Source: Phycisphaerae bacterium (lineage in GTDB: Bacteria > Planctomycetota > Phycisphaerae > Phycisphaerales > Phycisphaeraceae). Taken from it: 64,000 bases of DNA. The notes under the pieces were generated by a model that was given only the letters and a program-made list of their open reading frames with translations, did no database searches and had not been told where the DNA came from. This document shows positions 28,631-37,205 of the stretch, in pieces. The position numbers and the translations under genes were made by a program. The DNA lies in contig JAUIGU010000005.1 in the NCBI GenBank assembly GCA_030432595.1, positions 110,410-174,409 of the forward strand. The letters are read 5' to 3'. Positions within the stretch are counted from its first letter, which is position 1. Every line of letters begins with the position of its first letter.

Positions 28631-29344
28631 ATGGCCGCCCGTTTCTTCTGCGCGACACTGCCGCACCCGCGTTTATCGGACCCGTACTGCGTCCTGGGTG
28701 CCGAAGAAACCCGCCACGCCCGCAAGGTGCTCCGCATTGCCCGCGGCGACGCGGTCGAGTTGTTCGACGGGACCGGCAAGGTTGGCGCCGCCGAGCTCGA
28801 GAGCTACGGCGAGCACGGCGCCATCTGCCGTGTCACCGCGATCTCCGAGACCAAGCCGCTTTTGCCGCGCATCACCGTCGCCGCCGCCGTGCCCAAGGGC
28901 GACCGCGCCGACGAGATGATCAACCAGCTCAGCCAGCTCGGCTGCGACCGCTTCGTCCCGATCACGACCACGCACAGCGTCGTTGATCCGCGCGACGGGA
29001 AGATCGAGCGCTTCCGCCGCATCGCCATCGAGTCCGCGAAACAGTCGGGCCGACTGACCCTGATGCAGATCGACGCGGTCCACGACTTCGGCGACATCCT
29101 GGCGGAGGTCTGCGACTTCGGCGTCATCTGCACGCCCCGGGGCGACCGGCCGTCCGACCTCGCCGACGACCTCCGCGACCGCCAGCACGCGATCATCATG
29201 ATCGGCCCCGAGGGAGGGTTCACGGACGACGAACTCCACCGTGCCGCGCACGCGGGCTACGTCAAGTGGTGCATGTCGCCCAACATCCTGCGGATCGAAA
29301 CCGCGGCCTGCGCGGCGGTGTCGCTGCTGCGATACCTGGCGTGA
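28631..29344 (+). CDS. rsmE: 16S rRNA (uracil-1498-N3)-methyltransferase
   Basis: RsmE methylates U1498 of 16S rRNA. The 237-residue protein has the N-terminal PUA-like domain (EETRHARKVLRIARGDAVELFDG) and a SPOUT methyltransferase domain with the knot motifs IMIGPEGGFTDDEL and LRIETAACAAVSLLRYL, as in the family. ATG 28631 gives MAARFFC, and the length is normal. It is divergent from the acidic repeat protein, with about 200 bp between them. Confidence 0.95.
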   Translation: MAARFFCATLPHPRLSDPYCVLGAEETRHARKVLRIARGDAVELFDGTGKVGAAELESYGEHGAICRVTAISETKPLLPRITVAAAVPKGDRADEMINQLSQLGCDRFVPITTTHSVVDPRDGKIERFRRIAIESAKQSGRLTLMQIDAVHDFGDILAEVCDFGVICTPRGDRPSDLADDLRDRQHAIIMIGPEGGFTDDELHRAAHAGYVKWCMSPNILRIETAACAAVSLLRYLA

Positions 29345-29387
29345 GTCTGCCGGCTTGGGTCTATTGAAGAAGTGCAGACAACGAAAA

Positions 29388-29415
29388 CGCCGGCGGGTCG
29401 TGTGCCCGGCCGGCG
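29388..29415 (-). terminator. terminator of the small membrane protein gene
   Basis: A GC-rich imperfect stem (cgccggc, 29388-29394, with gccggcg, 29409-29415) is followed on the minus strand by gttttcg. It lies 54 bp after the stop of the 75-residue gene and could also end the convergent rsmE transcript. Confidence 0.5.
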
Positions 29416-29468
29416 CTCATGGTTGTGTCATTGTGGTCTGAAGTCGCCCGGTTTCGGCGTGGTAATGA

Positions 29469-29696
29469 TTATCCCGCCCGGCCGCCGAACCAGCCGGTGT
29501 GACCGATCAGGTCGGCGGCCGTGTCGGCGATCTGATCGCCCATGACCAGGGCCGCGATGGTCCCCGCCGCCGCGACCGACAACGCCAGCACGCAGAAACC
29601 GATCGCCAGGGGCGGGCCCGCCGTTTTCAGGCAGTTCCGCAGGAACGAGGGTGGCCTGGACGGTTTGGCGTGTTGGCGTGCGGTCTTGAACTTCAT
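29469..29696 (-). CDS. small single-helix membrane protein, unknown
   Basis: This 75-residue protein has a basic N-terminus (MKFKTARQHAKPSRPP) and one hydrophobic segment at about residues 30-52 (LAIGFCVLALSVAAAGTIAALV), then a short polar tail. It is predicted to be an inner-membrane protein with its N-terminus inside. A gagg Shine-Dalgarno lies 6 nt before ATG and a terminator-like hairpin follows the stop, which supports a real gene. I do not recognise a family. Confidence 0.5.
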   Translation of the reverse strand: MKFKTARQHAKPSRPPSFLRNCLKTAGPPLAIGFCVLALSVAAAGTIAALVMGDQIADTAADLIGHTGWFGGRAG

Positions 29697-29884
29697 GGCG
29701 TGCCTCGTGGCCTGGAAATCGTCCCCCGAAAGCTGGGAAAAATGAACGATACGTGCCGGGCCCGGTCAAGCGAATCTGCGGGAAAACCTGCGGGTTTCGA
29801 CGGGTCGGCGTTCACGCCCATTCACGCCTTTCTCAAGCCGGGGTCTCGCGAGGCGTCGGCGATTCCCTTAACCTGTTTGGCCCG

Positions 29885-30649
29885 ATGTCCGCCGCCGCCC
29901 ACCCCTCAACGAGCCCCGGAAACCCGATGAAGGGGCCGCCGTCGACCCAGACGCCGCCCGAGCCGCGGCTTGCGGAATACGGTGCCGCCGGCGCTACCTC
30001 AGACCGCCGGCTATTCATGCAGTTGCTGGCCTGGACGGGTTGCGCCGACGCGGCGCCGGTCATCGACGCGTTGGCCGCAAGCGGGTTCGAGGCCGTGCTC
30101 TACCACGACGTGCTCGACCCACGCGGGCTGGCGTTGCTGACGGTCCACGAAGACCCGGCCTTCTTCCCCGGCGCGTTGCGCTCGCTGTTGGCGACCGAGC
30201 CGTTCGCCGCGCTGACGCCCCGACCCGAACTGACCATGTTCGGCCGGACCTACAGCCTCGGATACGAACCCGACCTCGACGAGACGCTGCTGAACCGGCC
30301 GCGCCGCCACGCCATGAACGCCGACTGGCCCTGGGCCGTGTGGTACCCGCTGCGGCGTAAAGGCGAGTTCGAGCAGCTCGACCGCGAAACGAAGATGAGC
30401 ATCCTCAAGGAGCACGGCACGATCGGCATGGGCTTCGGCCAGGCCGACGCCGGCCACGACATTCGTCTCGCCTGTCACGGCTTGGACACCCGCGACAACG
30501 ACTTCGTCGTCGGCTTGGTCGGCAAAGACCTCGCGCCGCTGTCCAAGCTCGTCCAGACCATGCGCTCGACGCAGCAGACGTCGCGCTACCTCGCTTCGCT
30601 CGGGCCGTTCTTCGTCGGCCACGCCGCGTGGCGCTCGACCCCGGCTTGA
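29885..30649 (+). CDS. chlorite dismutase/HemQ-family heme protein
   Basis: This 254-residue protein has the two ferredoxin-like halves of the Cld superfamily. The C-terminal half is well conserved: NADWPWAVWYPLRRKGEFEQL, then MSILKEHGTIG with the proximal heme ligand His177, HGLDTRDNDFVVGL, and QTSRYLASLGPFFVG. In most bacteria this family works as HemQ, the coproheme decarboxylase of the coproporphyrin pathway, while true chlorite dismutases need a distal arginine that I cannot place here. A Pro/Thr-rich N-terminal extension of about 35 residues precedes the fold. ATG 29885 is the likely start; ATG 29927 is an alternative. Confidence 0.85.
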   Translation: MSAAAHPSTSPGNPMKGPPSTQTPPEPRLAEYGAAGATSDRRLFMQLLAWTGCADAAPVIDALAASGFEAVLYHDVLDPRGLALLTVHEDPAFFPGALRSLLATEPFAALTPRPELTMFGRTYSLGYEPDLDETLLNRPRRHAMNADWPWAVWYPLRRKGEFEQLDRETKMSILKEHGTIGMGFGQADAGHDIRLACHGLDTRDNDFVVGLVGKDLAPLSKLVQTMRSTQQTSRYLASLGPFFVGHAAWRSTPA

Positions 30650-30727
30650 CCTTTTCGGACCCTCGCAATCCCCACGTCGGCCCGGCCGATGTTGGTGTTC
30701 CATCCCCGCCCCGTACGTTCCACCACC

Positions 30728-32170
30728 ATGACCACCACCACCCTCGACGCCCGTTACGACGCCGTCCACAAGACTCTCGACGCCGTGGGCCAGCCCCACC
30801 TGCTCGAGCATTATGCGTCGCTGGACGCCGACGCCCAGGCCGCGCTGCTCGCCCAGATCGAAGCCATCGATTGGCCCGAGGTCGCCCGCCTGATCGAGTC
30901 GCACGTCAAGAACAAGCCCAGCTTCGAACTGGCCGGCACGATCGAGCCCGCGCCGTCTTACCCCAAGCAGCCCGCCGACGACGTGCAGGCCGAGAAGTAC
31001 GCCGAGGCCTACGCGACCGGCGAAAAGCTTCTGCGCAACGGCAAGGTCGCCGCGTTCTGCGTGGCCGGCGGGCAGGGCACGCGCCTCGGCTGGGACGGAC
31101 CCAAGGGCACGTTCCCCGCGTCGCCGATCCGCGAAGCGTCGCTGTTCCAACTCTTCGCCGAGCAACTGCTCAAGCTGCGGGCCAAGTACGGCGCGGTCGT
31201 GCCGTTCTATGTCATGACCTCGCCGATCAATCACGAGGCCACGGTTACGTTCTTCGAGGAGCACGACTTCTTCGGGCTGGGCCGGGACGACGTCATGGTG
31301 TTCCCCCAGGCGATGATGCCGGCGATCGACATGACCAGCTTTAAGTGCCTGCTCGCCGGGCCCGGCGAACTCGCGCTGTCGCCCAACGGGCACGGCGGCT
31401 CGCTCAAGGCGCTGCACACCTCGGGCGCCATCGCCGACATGAAGCAGCGCGGCATCCGCCAGATCAGCTACCTCCAGGTCGACAACCCGCTGGTCAAGGT
31501 GGTGGACCCGCTGTTCGTTGGCCTCCAGGAACTTGACGACACGCAGATGTCCTCCAAGATGCTGCCCAAGCGTGACGCACTCGAAAAGGTCGGCAACTTC
31601 GCGCTGGTCGACGGCAAGATGAGCGTCATCGAATACACCAACATGCCCGACGACCTGGCGAAACAGACCGACGCGGACGGCAACCTCAAGTTCAACGGCG
31701 GTTCGATCGCGATCCACGTCATCGCGGTGGACTTCGTCGCCGAGCTCAACGAGGGCGCACAGGGGTTCGCGCTGCCCTGGAACCGGGCGGAGAAGAAGGT
31801 CCCGTATTACGACCCAGACAAAGGCGAGACGGTTTCGCCGGAGTCGCCTAACGCGGTGAAGCTCGAGACGTTCGTGTTCGACGCGTTGCCGCTGTGCGAC
31901 GGCTCGTTCGTGCTCGAGACGGCCCGCGAGGAAGAGTTCGCCCCGATCAAGAACGCCTCGGGCGCCCCCGGAAGCGGCGTCCAGGACTCACCGGACACGT
32001 CGAAACAGCTCCAGATCGACCGCGCCAAGCGTTGGCTGTCCAACGTGGGCGTGCTGTGCGAAGACGGCAGCGTCGTCGAGCTCAAGCCGACCACCGCGGT
32101 CGAGCCTTCTGACCTGGAACGCCTCGACCTGCCCGAGCGGATCGAGGCGGGCAGCCGGGTGGTGATCTGA
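30728..32170 (+). CDS. UDP-N-acetylhexosamine pyrophosphorylase (UAP1/UDPGP family)
   Basis: This 480-residue cytoplasmic enzyme belongs to the eukaryote-like UDPGP family. An N-terminal helical domain is followed by the nucleotide-binding loop VAGGQGTRLGWDGPKGTFP near residues 110-128, TSPINHEATVTFF, SPNGHGGSLKALHTSG, and YLQVDNPLVKVVDPLF, which match UAP1-type proteins that make UDP-GlcNAc or UDP-GalNAc from UTP and the sugar 1-phosphate. Most bacteria use GlmU instead. ATG 30728 follows a run of ccaccacc. The exact sugar is inferred from the family and not certain. Confidence 0.88.
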   Translation: MTTTTLDARYDAVHKTLDAVGQPHLLEHYASLDADAQAALLAQIEAIDWPEVARLIESHVKNKPSFELAGTIEPAPSYPKQPADDVQAEKYAEAYATGEKLLRNGKVAAFCVAGGQGTRLGWDGPKGTFPASPIREASLFQLFAEQLLKLRAKYGAVVPFYVMTSPINHEATVTFFEEHDFFGLGRDDVMVFPQAMMPAIDMTSFKCLLAGPGELALSPNGHGGSLKALHTSGAIADMKQRGIRQISYLQVDNPLVKVVDPLFVGLQELDDTQMSSKMLPKRDALEKVGNFALVDGKMSVIEYTNMPDDLAKQTDADGNLKFNGGSIAIHVIAVDFVAELNEGAQGFALPWNRAEKKVPYYDPDKGETVSPESPNAVKLETFVFDALPLCDGSFVLETAREEEFAPIKNASGAPGSGVQDSPDTSKQLQIDRAKRWLSNVGVLCEDGSVVELKPTTAVEPSDLERLDLPERIEAGSRVVI

Positions 32171-32203
32171 CCACGGTTCGGAGGACGAAACGACGGACGG
32201 AAA

Positions 32204-32291
32204 CGGTGCGGGTGGGATTCGAACCCACGGAACGGCAGGACCGTTCGGCGGTTTTCAAAACCGCTGCCTTCAACCACTCGGCCACCGCACC
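32204..32291 (-). tRNA. tRNA-Ser (anticodon UGA)
   Basis: An 88-nt class II tRNA is read on the minus strand. The 7-bp acceptor stem is GGTGCGG/CCGCACC with discriminator G. The anticodon arm has the loop TTTGAAA, giving anticodon TGA. A long variable arm follows, then the T arm with GGTTCGAATCC. CCA is not encoded. Confidence 0.97.
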
Positions 32292-32340
32292 GGGCTTGTC
32301 GGCGGGGCGGTCAGTGTAACGCGGTCATGCGGGCCCAATG

Positions 32341-32371
32341 AAAAACCCGCCTGCGCGGAGCAAGCGGGTTT
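32341..32371 (-). terminator. terminator of the PEP-CTERM gene
   Basis: An 8-bp stem, aaacccgc (32343-32350) with gcgggttt (32364-32371), is followed on the minus strand by a further run of T. It lies 33 bp after the stop of the PEP-CTERM gene. Confidence 0.75.
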
Positions 32372-32403
32372 CAACGTTGGTGTTGAGATCTCTTTGGCGA
32401 CGC

Positions 32404-33096
32404 TCAGCCCTGGCGGCGGCGGGCCATCAGCGCCAGGCCGGCCAGCGCGAGGGCACCGGTCGCGGGCTCGGGGACGTTGATGTCGAAGTCCTTCTTGCGG
32501 ATCAGCGAGGTGGCCTGGCCGTTGCCCGAAGCCTGCAGGAGGTTATCGACCAGGACCTTGTATTCGGTCATGCCGAAGCCCGAGAGGTCGAACGTCAGCG
32601 AGTGGCTCCAGTCGCCAGTTTCGAGCGGCGCGGAGTCGTAGACCTCAAAAAAACTGGTGGTGTCGGAGATCAGGACCGCCTCGGTCACGGGGTCCAGGAC
32701 CTGCACGAGCAGCGTGGCGGCGACCGCTTCGCCCGCGGCGGGCGAGCCGGAGAACGTGTAGTCGCCGGACTCGCTGACGATCAGCGTGTCGATGGTCGCG
32801 CCCGAGTTCGAGGTGACCAGGAACATCAGCGAGCCGTCGGTGCTGTCCGGCGGCGGGGCGTCGGCGGAGAACGCCGAGGCGACGGGGTCGAAGTCGAGGT
32901 TGTTGCCGGTGATGCCGGTCGGGGCGCCGTACAGCGGCTCGGGGTCGCCGACGGGGTCGGCGCTGGCTTCGGTGATGTCGGTGTAGGTCACGTCGGCGCC
33001 GACGTACGGGCCGGGGTAGGTGACGGCGGCCGACGCGGTGGTCGACACGACACCGGCGGCCAGAAGGGCGGCCAGGGTGGTACGAATGGTGAGCAT
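32404..33096 (-). CDS. PEP-CTERM sorting domain protein
   Basis: This 230-residue exported protein has a signal peptide (MLTIRTTLAALLAAGVVSTTASA) and a mid-region of beta strands, ending with VPEPATGALALAGLALMARRR, a textbook PEP-CTERM signal. Such proteins are cut by an exosortase and usually end in the exopolysaccharide or cell surface. The middle has a jelly-roll-like strand pattern but no enzyme motif I recognise. ATG 33096 is chosen because it starts the signal peptide and gaggag lies upstream. It is a single gene with its own terminator. Confidence 0.9.
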   Translation of the reverse strand: MLTIRTTLAALLAAGVVSTTASAAVTYPGPYVGADVTYTDITEASADPVGDPEPLYGAPTGITGNNLDFDPVASAFSADAPPPDSTDGSLMFLVTSNSGATIDTLIVSESGDYTFSGSPAAGEAVAATLLVQVLDPVTEAVLISDTTSFFEVYDSAPLETGDWSHSLTFDLSGFGMTEYKVLVDNLLQASGNGQATSLIRKKDFDINVPEPATGALALAGLALMARRRQG

Positions 33097-33421
33097 GGTC
33101 CGGTCTCTCCTCGCGTGACCCGCGGTGGTTGATGCCGATGTGGGTCTGGTGGTGATCTGCGTCCGCCGGATCAAAGCCGATGAAGGGATACCGACGGACC
33201 CCGTGCCCCCTGATCAATGCTCAGGGATCGAGGATGTAAAAATAGCACGGGATAGAGTCGGCGACAACGCATTTTGGGTGCGAAACGATGATTTTCTTCC
33301 GGGATCGGCCGGTTGGCGGTGACCGCCCTTTTTCTCCGGTTTCCCTATCTTGCTGCTTGGGATTCCGCCGCCGAACCGGGTTGCTGGCCCCGGGGCGCCG
33401 CGACCGCCGATAGGAGCCCCC
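33097..33421. other. divergent intergenic region between PEP-CTERM gene and ftsW
   Basis: These 325 bp separate divergent genes and must hold both promoters. The stretch 33225-33305 is clearly more AT-rich than the surroundings (for example tgtaaaaatagcacgggata). I see no strong inverted repeat, no convincing hexamer pair and no gene. Confidence 0.5.
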
Positions 33422-34699
33422 ATGGTGCGGTACGCGCACATCCTGATGGCCGCCGCGGGCGGGCTGCTGGCCCTGGCGGTGGTCATGATCCGCTCGGCGG
33501 GGATGTCCGTCGGCGGGGGCGTCGTGGGCGCGGACCAGCGGTGGACCGCGGTGGGGCAGGCCCTGGGGGGGCGGCACGCCCTGTACGCGATGCTGGCCGT
33601 CGCGGCGATGCTGCTGGGCTCGCGGATCGACGTCAAGGGGATGTTCGGCTTTCGCCGCCAACTCGAGAAACGCCCGATGGGCCCGCGGTCCTTCGTCGAT
33701 CAGTTCAAGGCCGCGCTGGTCAACCCGCTGTGGCTGATGGTGCTGGGCTCGCTGACGCTGGTGGCGCTGACCTTTGTGCCGGGGCTGGGCAAGAGCGTGA
33801 ACGGCTCGTCGCGGTGGCTGTGGGTCGGGCCGTTGTCGTTCCAGCCCAGCGAGCTGATGAAGTGGACGCTGGTGCTGGCCATCGCGTGGTGGTGTGCCCG
33901 GCGTGCCGGGGTGATGCACCGGTTCTTCCACGGCCTGGTGCCGCCGCTGCTGCTGATCGGCCTGGGCGCGGGGATGGTGCTCATCGAAGACCTGGGTACG
34001 GGCGTGCTCATCGGCGCCGTCGCGCTGGCGATGCTCGTGGCCGGCGGGGCGAAGTGGTGGCAGGTCGGCCTGCTGGTCCCGCCGGGCGTGGGGCTCGTCG
34101 TCGCGGCGATCATGACCAGCCCCTACCGCGTCAAACGGCTGCTGGCTTTTCTTGACCCCTGGGCCGACCCGCAGGGCATCGGCTACCACCCGATCCAGTC
34201 GCTGCTGGCCTTCGCGCACGGTGGCGTCACCGGCACGGGCCTGGGCAACGGCGTCCGCAAGTACCACCTGCCCGAAGACACGACCGACTTCATCTTCCCG
34301 ATCGTCGCCGAGGAACTCGGCCTGGCGGGCGCGGCGCTGGTCGTGGGATTGTTGCTGGTCATTCTGTGGGTCGGGTTGGCCATCGTGACCGAGTGCAAAG
34401 ACGCGTTCAGCCGGCTCGTCGGGCTGGGCGTGCTGCTGACCATCGGGGCGCAGGCCGTGATGAACATCGCGGTGGTCACGGTGGTGGTGCCGACCAAGGG
34501 CATCGCGCTGCCGCTGCTGAGCGCCGGCGGCACGGGCTGGGTGATGACCGGCTTCATGCTCGGCCTGGTCGCGTCCCTGGACCACGCGGCGGCGCTGGAG
34601 AACACGGACGGTGAATACCGCCAAGACGCCAAGAAGCGAGAAGAGTGTTTAGCCGCAGATTTTGCAGATGACCGCAGATTGGGACACGCGGTGGCGTGA
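33422..34699 (+). CDS. ftsW: SEDS-family peptidoglycan polymerase FtsW
   Basis: FtsW polymerises lipid II at the division septum with its partner transpeptidase. The 425-residue multi-span protein has the SEDS motifs SSRWLWVGPLSFQPSELMK, the VLIEDLGTGVLIGAV segment, GYHPIQSLLAFAHGGVTGTGLG, and TDFIFPIVAEELGLAGA with PTKGIALPLLSAGGTGW near the end. ATG 33422 has ggag 5 nt upstream. The last 28 or so residues, from EYRQDAKK, are encoded by the left end of a repeat element (34617-34872) and are probably not part of the original protein. It is followed by murG. Confidence 0.95.
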   Translation: MVRYAHILMAAAGGLLALAVVMIRSAGMSVGGGVVGADQRWTAVGQALGGRHALYAMLAVAAMLLGSRIDVKGMFGFRRQLEKRPMGPRSFVDQFKAALVNPLWLMVLGSLTLVALTFVPGLGKSVNGSSRWLWVGPLSFQPSELMKWTLVLAIAWWCARRAGVMHRFFHGLVPPLLLIGLGAGMVLIEDLGTGVLIGAVALAMLVAGGAKWWQVGLLVPPGVGLVVAAIMTSPYRVKRLLAFLDPWADPQGIGYHPIQSLLAFAHGGVTGTGLGNGVRKYHLPEDTTDFIFPIVAEELGLAGAALVVGLLLVILWVGLAIVTECKDAFSRLVGLGVLLTIGAQAVMNIAVVTVVVPTKGIALPLLSAGGTGWVMTGFMLGLVASLDHAAALENTDGEYRQDAKKREECLAADFADDRRLGHAVA

Positions 34700-34872
34700 G
34701 GCAGTCAGGAAAACCTGATTGGCGGGCTTGTCATTGAACAAACGAGTGCATGAATCATGACAGCGTGACGTGCTTTCCGTTTGTTTGCTTGTATGAATCT
34801 GCGTTCCTCTGCGAAATCTGCGGCCAACTGCATCGCTTTTCTTGGTCTTGGCGATCTTGGCGTCTTGGCGGT
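34617..34872. repeat. MITE-like inverted-repeat element inserted between ftsW and murG
   Basis: The ends accgccaagacgccaag (34617-34633) and cttggcgtcttggcggt (34856-34872) are exact 17-bp inverted repeats. A second inner pair, 34653-34680 against 34796-34823, matches at 25 of 28 positions. The 256-bp element encodes nothing complete; its left part is read as the ftsW C-terminus and its right end stops 11 bp before the murG ATG. Confidence 0.85.
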
Positions 34873-34883
34873 TGAATGTTCCC

Positions 34884-36023
34884 ATGTCTGACGCCCAACC
34901 CATCGTGTTGTTTGCCGGCGGCGGGTCGGGCGGGCACATCTTTCCCAACCTCGCGGTCATCGAACGCCTGTTCGAGCGTCGTCTCGACGTGACGCCGCAC
35001 CTGGTCGTCTCGCGCCGTGACGTCGATGCGCAGGTCGTGGAGGCCGCGGCGCTCGACGCCACCGCGATCCCGGCGCTGCCGTTCGTGAAAACCCCGGCCG
35101 GGGCCGCGCGGTTCTACGGCGCGTTCGAAGCCAGCAAGCACGCGGTCAAACGATTCATCAAACAGTCCGGCGGGCGTCAGCGTGTCCGGGCGCTGGTGGT
35201 GACCGGCGGTTTCGTGAGCGCCCCGGTCGTCGCGGCGGCGCGGGCGTGCGACGTGCCGGTCGCGATGGTGTCGCTGGACGCCAAGGCCGGCCGGGCGAAC
35301 CGCATGATGGCTCGAAAGGCCGACGCGGTCTTCGCGGCGTTGCACGAGGGCGGGCTCAAAGGTCGCCACGGCGTCGCCGAGGTCGTCGGGTACCCGCTGC
35401 GCTACGCCGCGGTGAGTCACCTCGACGTGGCGTCGGCCCGCGCGGGGTTGGGACTTGACCCGAACCGTTCGACGTTGCTCATCTTCGCCGGCTCGCAGGG
35501 CGCACGTACGATCAACCGCGCGATGGCCGAGTGGATGACCCGCACCGGCGTGGCCCGCAAGTTCGACGGCTGGCAGGTGCTGCACTACACGGGTAACGAC
35601 GACGAGGACCGCGCGGCCGTCGCGGCGGCGTACAAGCAGGCCGGCGTCGCCGCCGTAGTCGAGCAGTTCGGCCACCGCATGGGCCTGGCGTGGGCGTCGG
35701 CGGACCTCGCGCTCACCCGCGCCGGGGCCGGCACCGTCGCCGAGGCCTGGGCCAACGCGGTGCCGACGCTCTACCTGCCGTACCCGTACCACAAGGACGA
35801 GCATCAGCGGCTCAACGTCCTGCCCCTGTCCAACGCCGGCGGGGCGGTGCTGCTCCGCGACCGCATCGAACCCAACGACAACATCACCGAGTTCACCGGC
35901 CCGCTCGTGGACCTCATGAACAACACCAACCAGCGCCAAGCGATGCAACGCGTCCTGCGCGAAAGGCCGATGGGCGACGGCGCCGCCCGCATCGCGGACT
36001 GGGTCGAAGACCGGTTGGCGTAA
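34884..36023 (+). CDS. murG: UDP-GlcNAc:lipid I N-acetylglucosamine transferase
   Basis: MurG adds GlcNAc to lipid I to make lipid II at the inner face of the membrane. The 379-residue protein has the N-terminal glycine loop FAGGGSGGHIFPNLAV, VVTGGFVSAPVVAAA and the C-terminal UDP-GlcNAc site with AGSQGARTINRAM and LTRAGAGTVAEAW, then PYPYHKDEHQRLNVLPL. ATG 34884 is the first start after the repeat element; its leader is supplied partly by that element. It forms a cell-wall cluster with ftsW. Confidence 0.95.
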   Translation: MSDAQPIVLFAGGGSGGHIFPNLAVIERLFERRLDVTPHLVVSRRDVDAQVVEAAALDATAIPALPFVKTPAGAARFYGAFEASKHAVKRFIKQSGGRQRVRALVVTGGFVSAPVVAAARACDVPVAMVSLDAKAGRANRMMARKADAVFAALHEGGLKGRHGVAEVVGYPLRYAAVSHLDVASARAGLGLDPNRSTLLIFAGSQGARTINRAMAEWMTRTGVARKFDGWQVLHYTGNDDEDRAAVAAAYKQAGVAAVVEQFGHRMGLAWASADLALTRAGAGTVAEAWANAVPTLYLPYPYHKDEHQRLNVLPLSNAGGAVLLRDRIEPNDNITEFTGPLVDLMNNTNQRQAMQRVLRERPMGDGAARIADWVEDRLA

Positions 36024-36112
36024 CAAAGCCATCGACGGTGTTGGCGGATCGCGAGCCAACAATGCGTGTGGTTTCGCAGCTTCAGGAAACCCCTTGGCCT
36101 ATGGTGTCCGCC

Positions 36113-37072
36113 ATGTCTGAAGGCTCGGCCATCAAGATCGCGGACGCCGTGTTGCTCGAAGAGATCGACACGGCCTTGACGGGCGCGATCGCGCGGAGGC
36201 GGTTCCCCAAGCCGCTGGCGGACGCGATGACGTACGCGGCGACCGGGCCGGGCAAGCGCATCCGCCCGCTCTTGTGTGTGCGCTGCTGCATGGCGGTCAA
36301 CGGCGGGGTGTGGTCGGCCCACCCGGTCGTGACGGCGGCGGTGGCCGTCGAGTTGGTGCACGCGTTCTCGCTCGTCCACGACGACCTGCCCGCGCTCGAC
36401 AACGACGACCTGCGGCGCGGACGGCCGACCGTTCACCGCGCGTTCGACGAGGCGATCGCGGTCCTGGCCGGCGACGCGTTGCAGGGCTTGGCGTGGGAGT
36501 TGATCGCAGGGTTGGGCAGCCGGTGGTCGCCGGCCCTGTCTTGGGAGTTGAGCACTGCGCTCAATGACATGATCGCCGGGCAAGTCTACGACACGGTTGC
36601 GGGAGCGGACAATCAAAACTCGAGTGACGAGGAAAAGCTCAAGAACACCCACCGACTGAAGACCGGTGCGCTCTTGCGGGCCGCGTGCCGGATGGGGGCG
36701 CGATGCGGCGGAGCGGAGGAGCCTGAGCCGGAACACTGGACGTTAAAGGACCGTGGCAATCCTTGGTGGGGCCCGGACGTGGACTCCGCCGCGCTGACCG
36801 CCATCACCGAGTACGCCGACGCCCTGGGCCTGATGTTTCAAGCCGTCGATGACCTGCTCGATGTCACCTCCGACACCGACACAATGGGCAAAGCGACCCA
36901 GAAAGACGCAGACGCCGGCAAACTCACCTACCCCGGCGTCTACGGCATCGACGGCACGCGCCGCGAGATTGCCCGGCTTCACACCGCCGCCCGCGAAGCG
37001 CTCGACCCCTTCGGCCCCGCCGCCGACCCTTTGCGCGAGATGGCCGACCGTTTGGCGACCCGCACGCGCTGA
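36113..37072 (+). CDS. short-chain polyprenyl diphosphate synthase (IspA/GGPPS type)
   Basis: This 319-residue cytoplasmic enzyme condenses isopentenyl diphosphate with allylic diphosphates. It has GPGKRIRPLL, the first aspartate-rich motif with a four-residue spacing (VHDDLPALDNDD near 89-99), the GDALQG segment, and the second aspartate-rich motif DDLLDVTSD near residue 243, then GKATQKDADAGKLTYP. The DDx4D form is typical of bacterial farnesyl/geranylgeranyl synthases, which feed the undecaprenyl carrier, quinones and carotenoids. An insert with HWTLKDRGNPWWG precedes the second motif. ATG 36113 is preferred; ATG 36101 and 36062 would add up to 17 residues. Confidence 0.9.
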   Translation: MSEGSAIKIADAVLLEEIDTALTGAIARRRFPKPLADAMTYAATGPGKRIRPLLCVRCCMAVNGGVWSAHPVVTAAVAVELVHAFSLVHDDLPALDNDDLRRGRPTVHRAFDEAIAVLAGDALQGLAWELIAGLGSRWSPALSWELSTALNDMIAGQVYDTVAGADNQNSSDEEKLKNTHRLKTGALLRAACRMGARCGGAEEPEPEHWTLKDRGNPWWGPDVDSAALTAITEYADALGLMFQAVDDLLDVTSDTDTMGKATQKDADAGKLTYPGVYGIDGTRREIARLHTAAREALDPFGPAADPLREMADRLATRTR

Positions 37073-37205
37073 CCCCGCGTAGGTCCAGCCGCGGCGTTCG
37101 TGGAGATTCGCGCCAAATCCGTCCCGCTCCCAGCTATCATCCCCCGTTTCGTGCCCGGCCAAGGACGTGTCGGGAGATCGCCGAAGGACCCCGGACTCTT
37201 ACTTG

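Noticed and set aside
34700..34883. A possible small gene in the ftsW-murG gap
   Set aside because: The whole gap is made of the inverted-repeat element, and no complete frame with a ribosome site exists.
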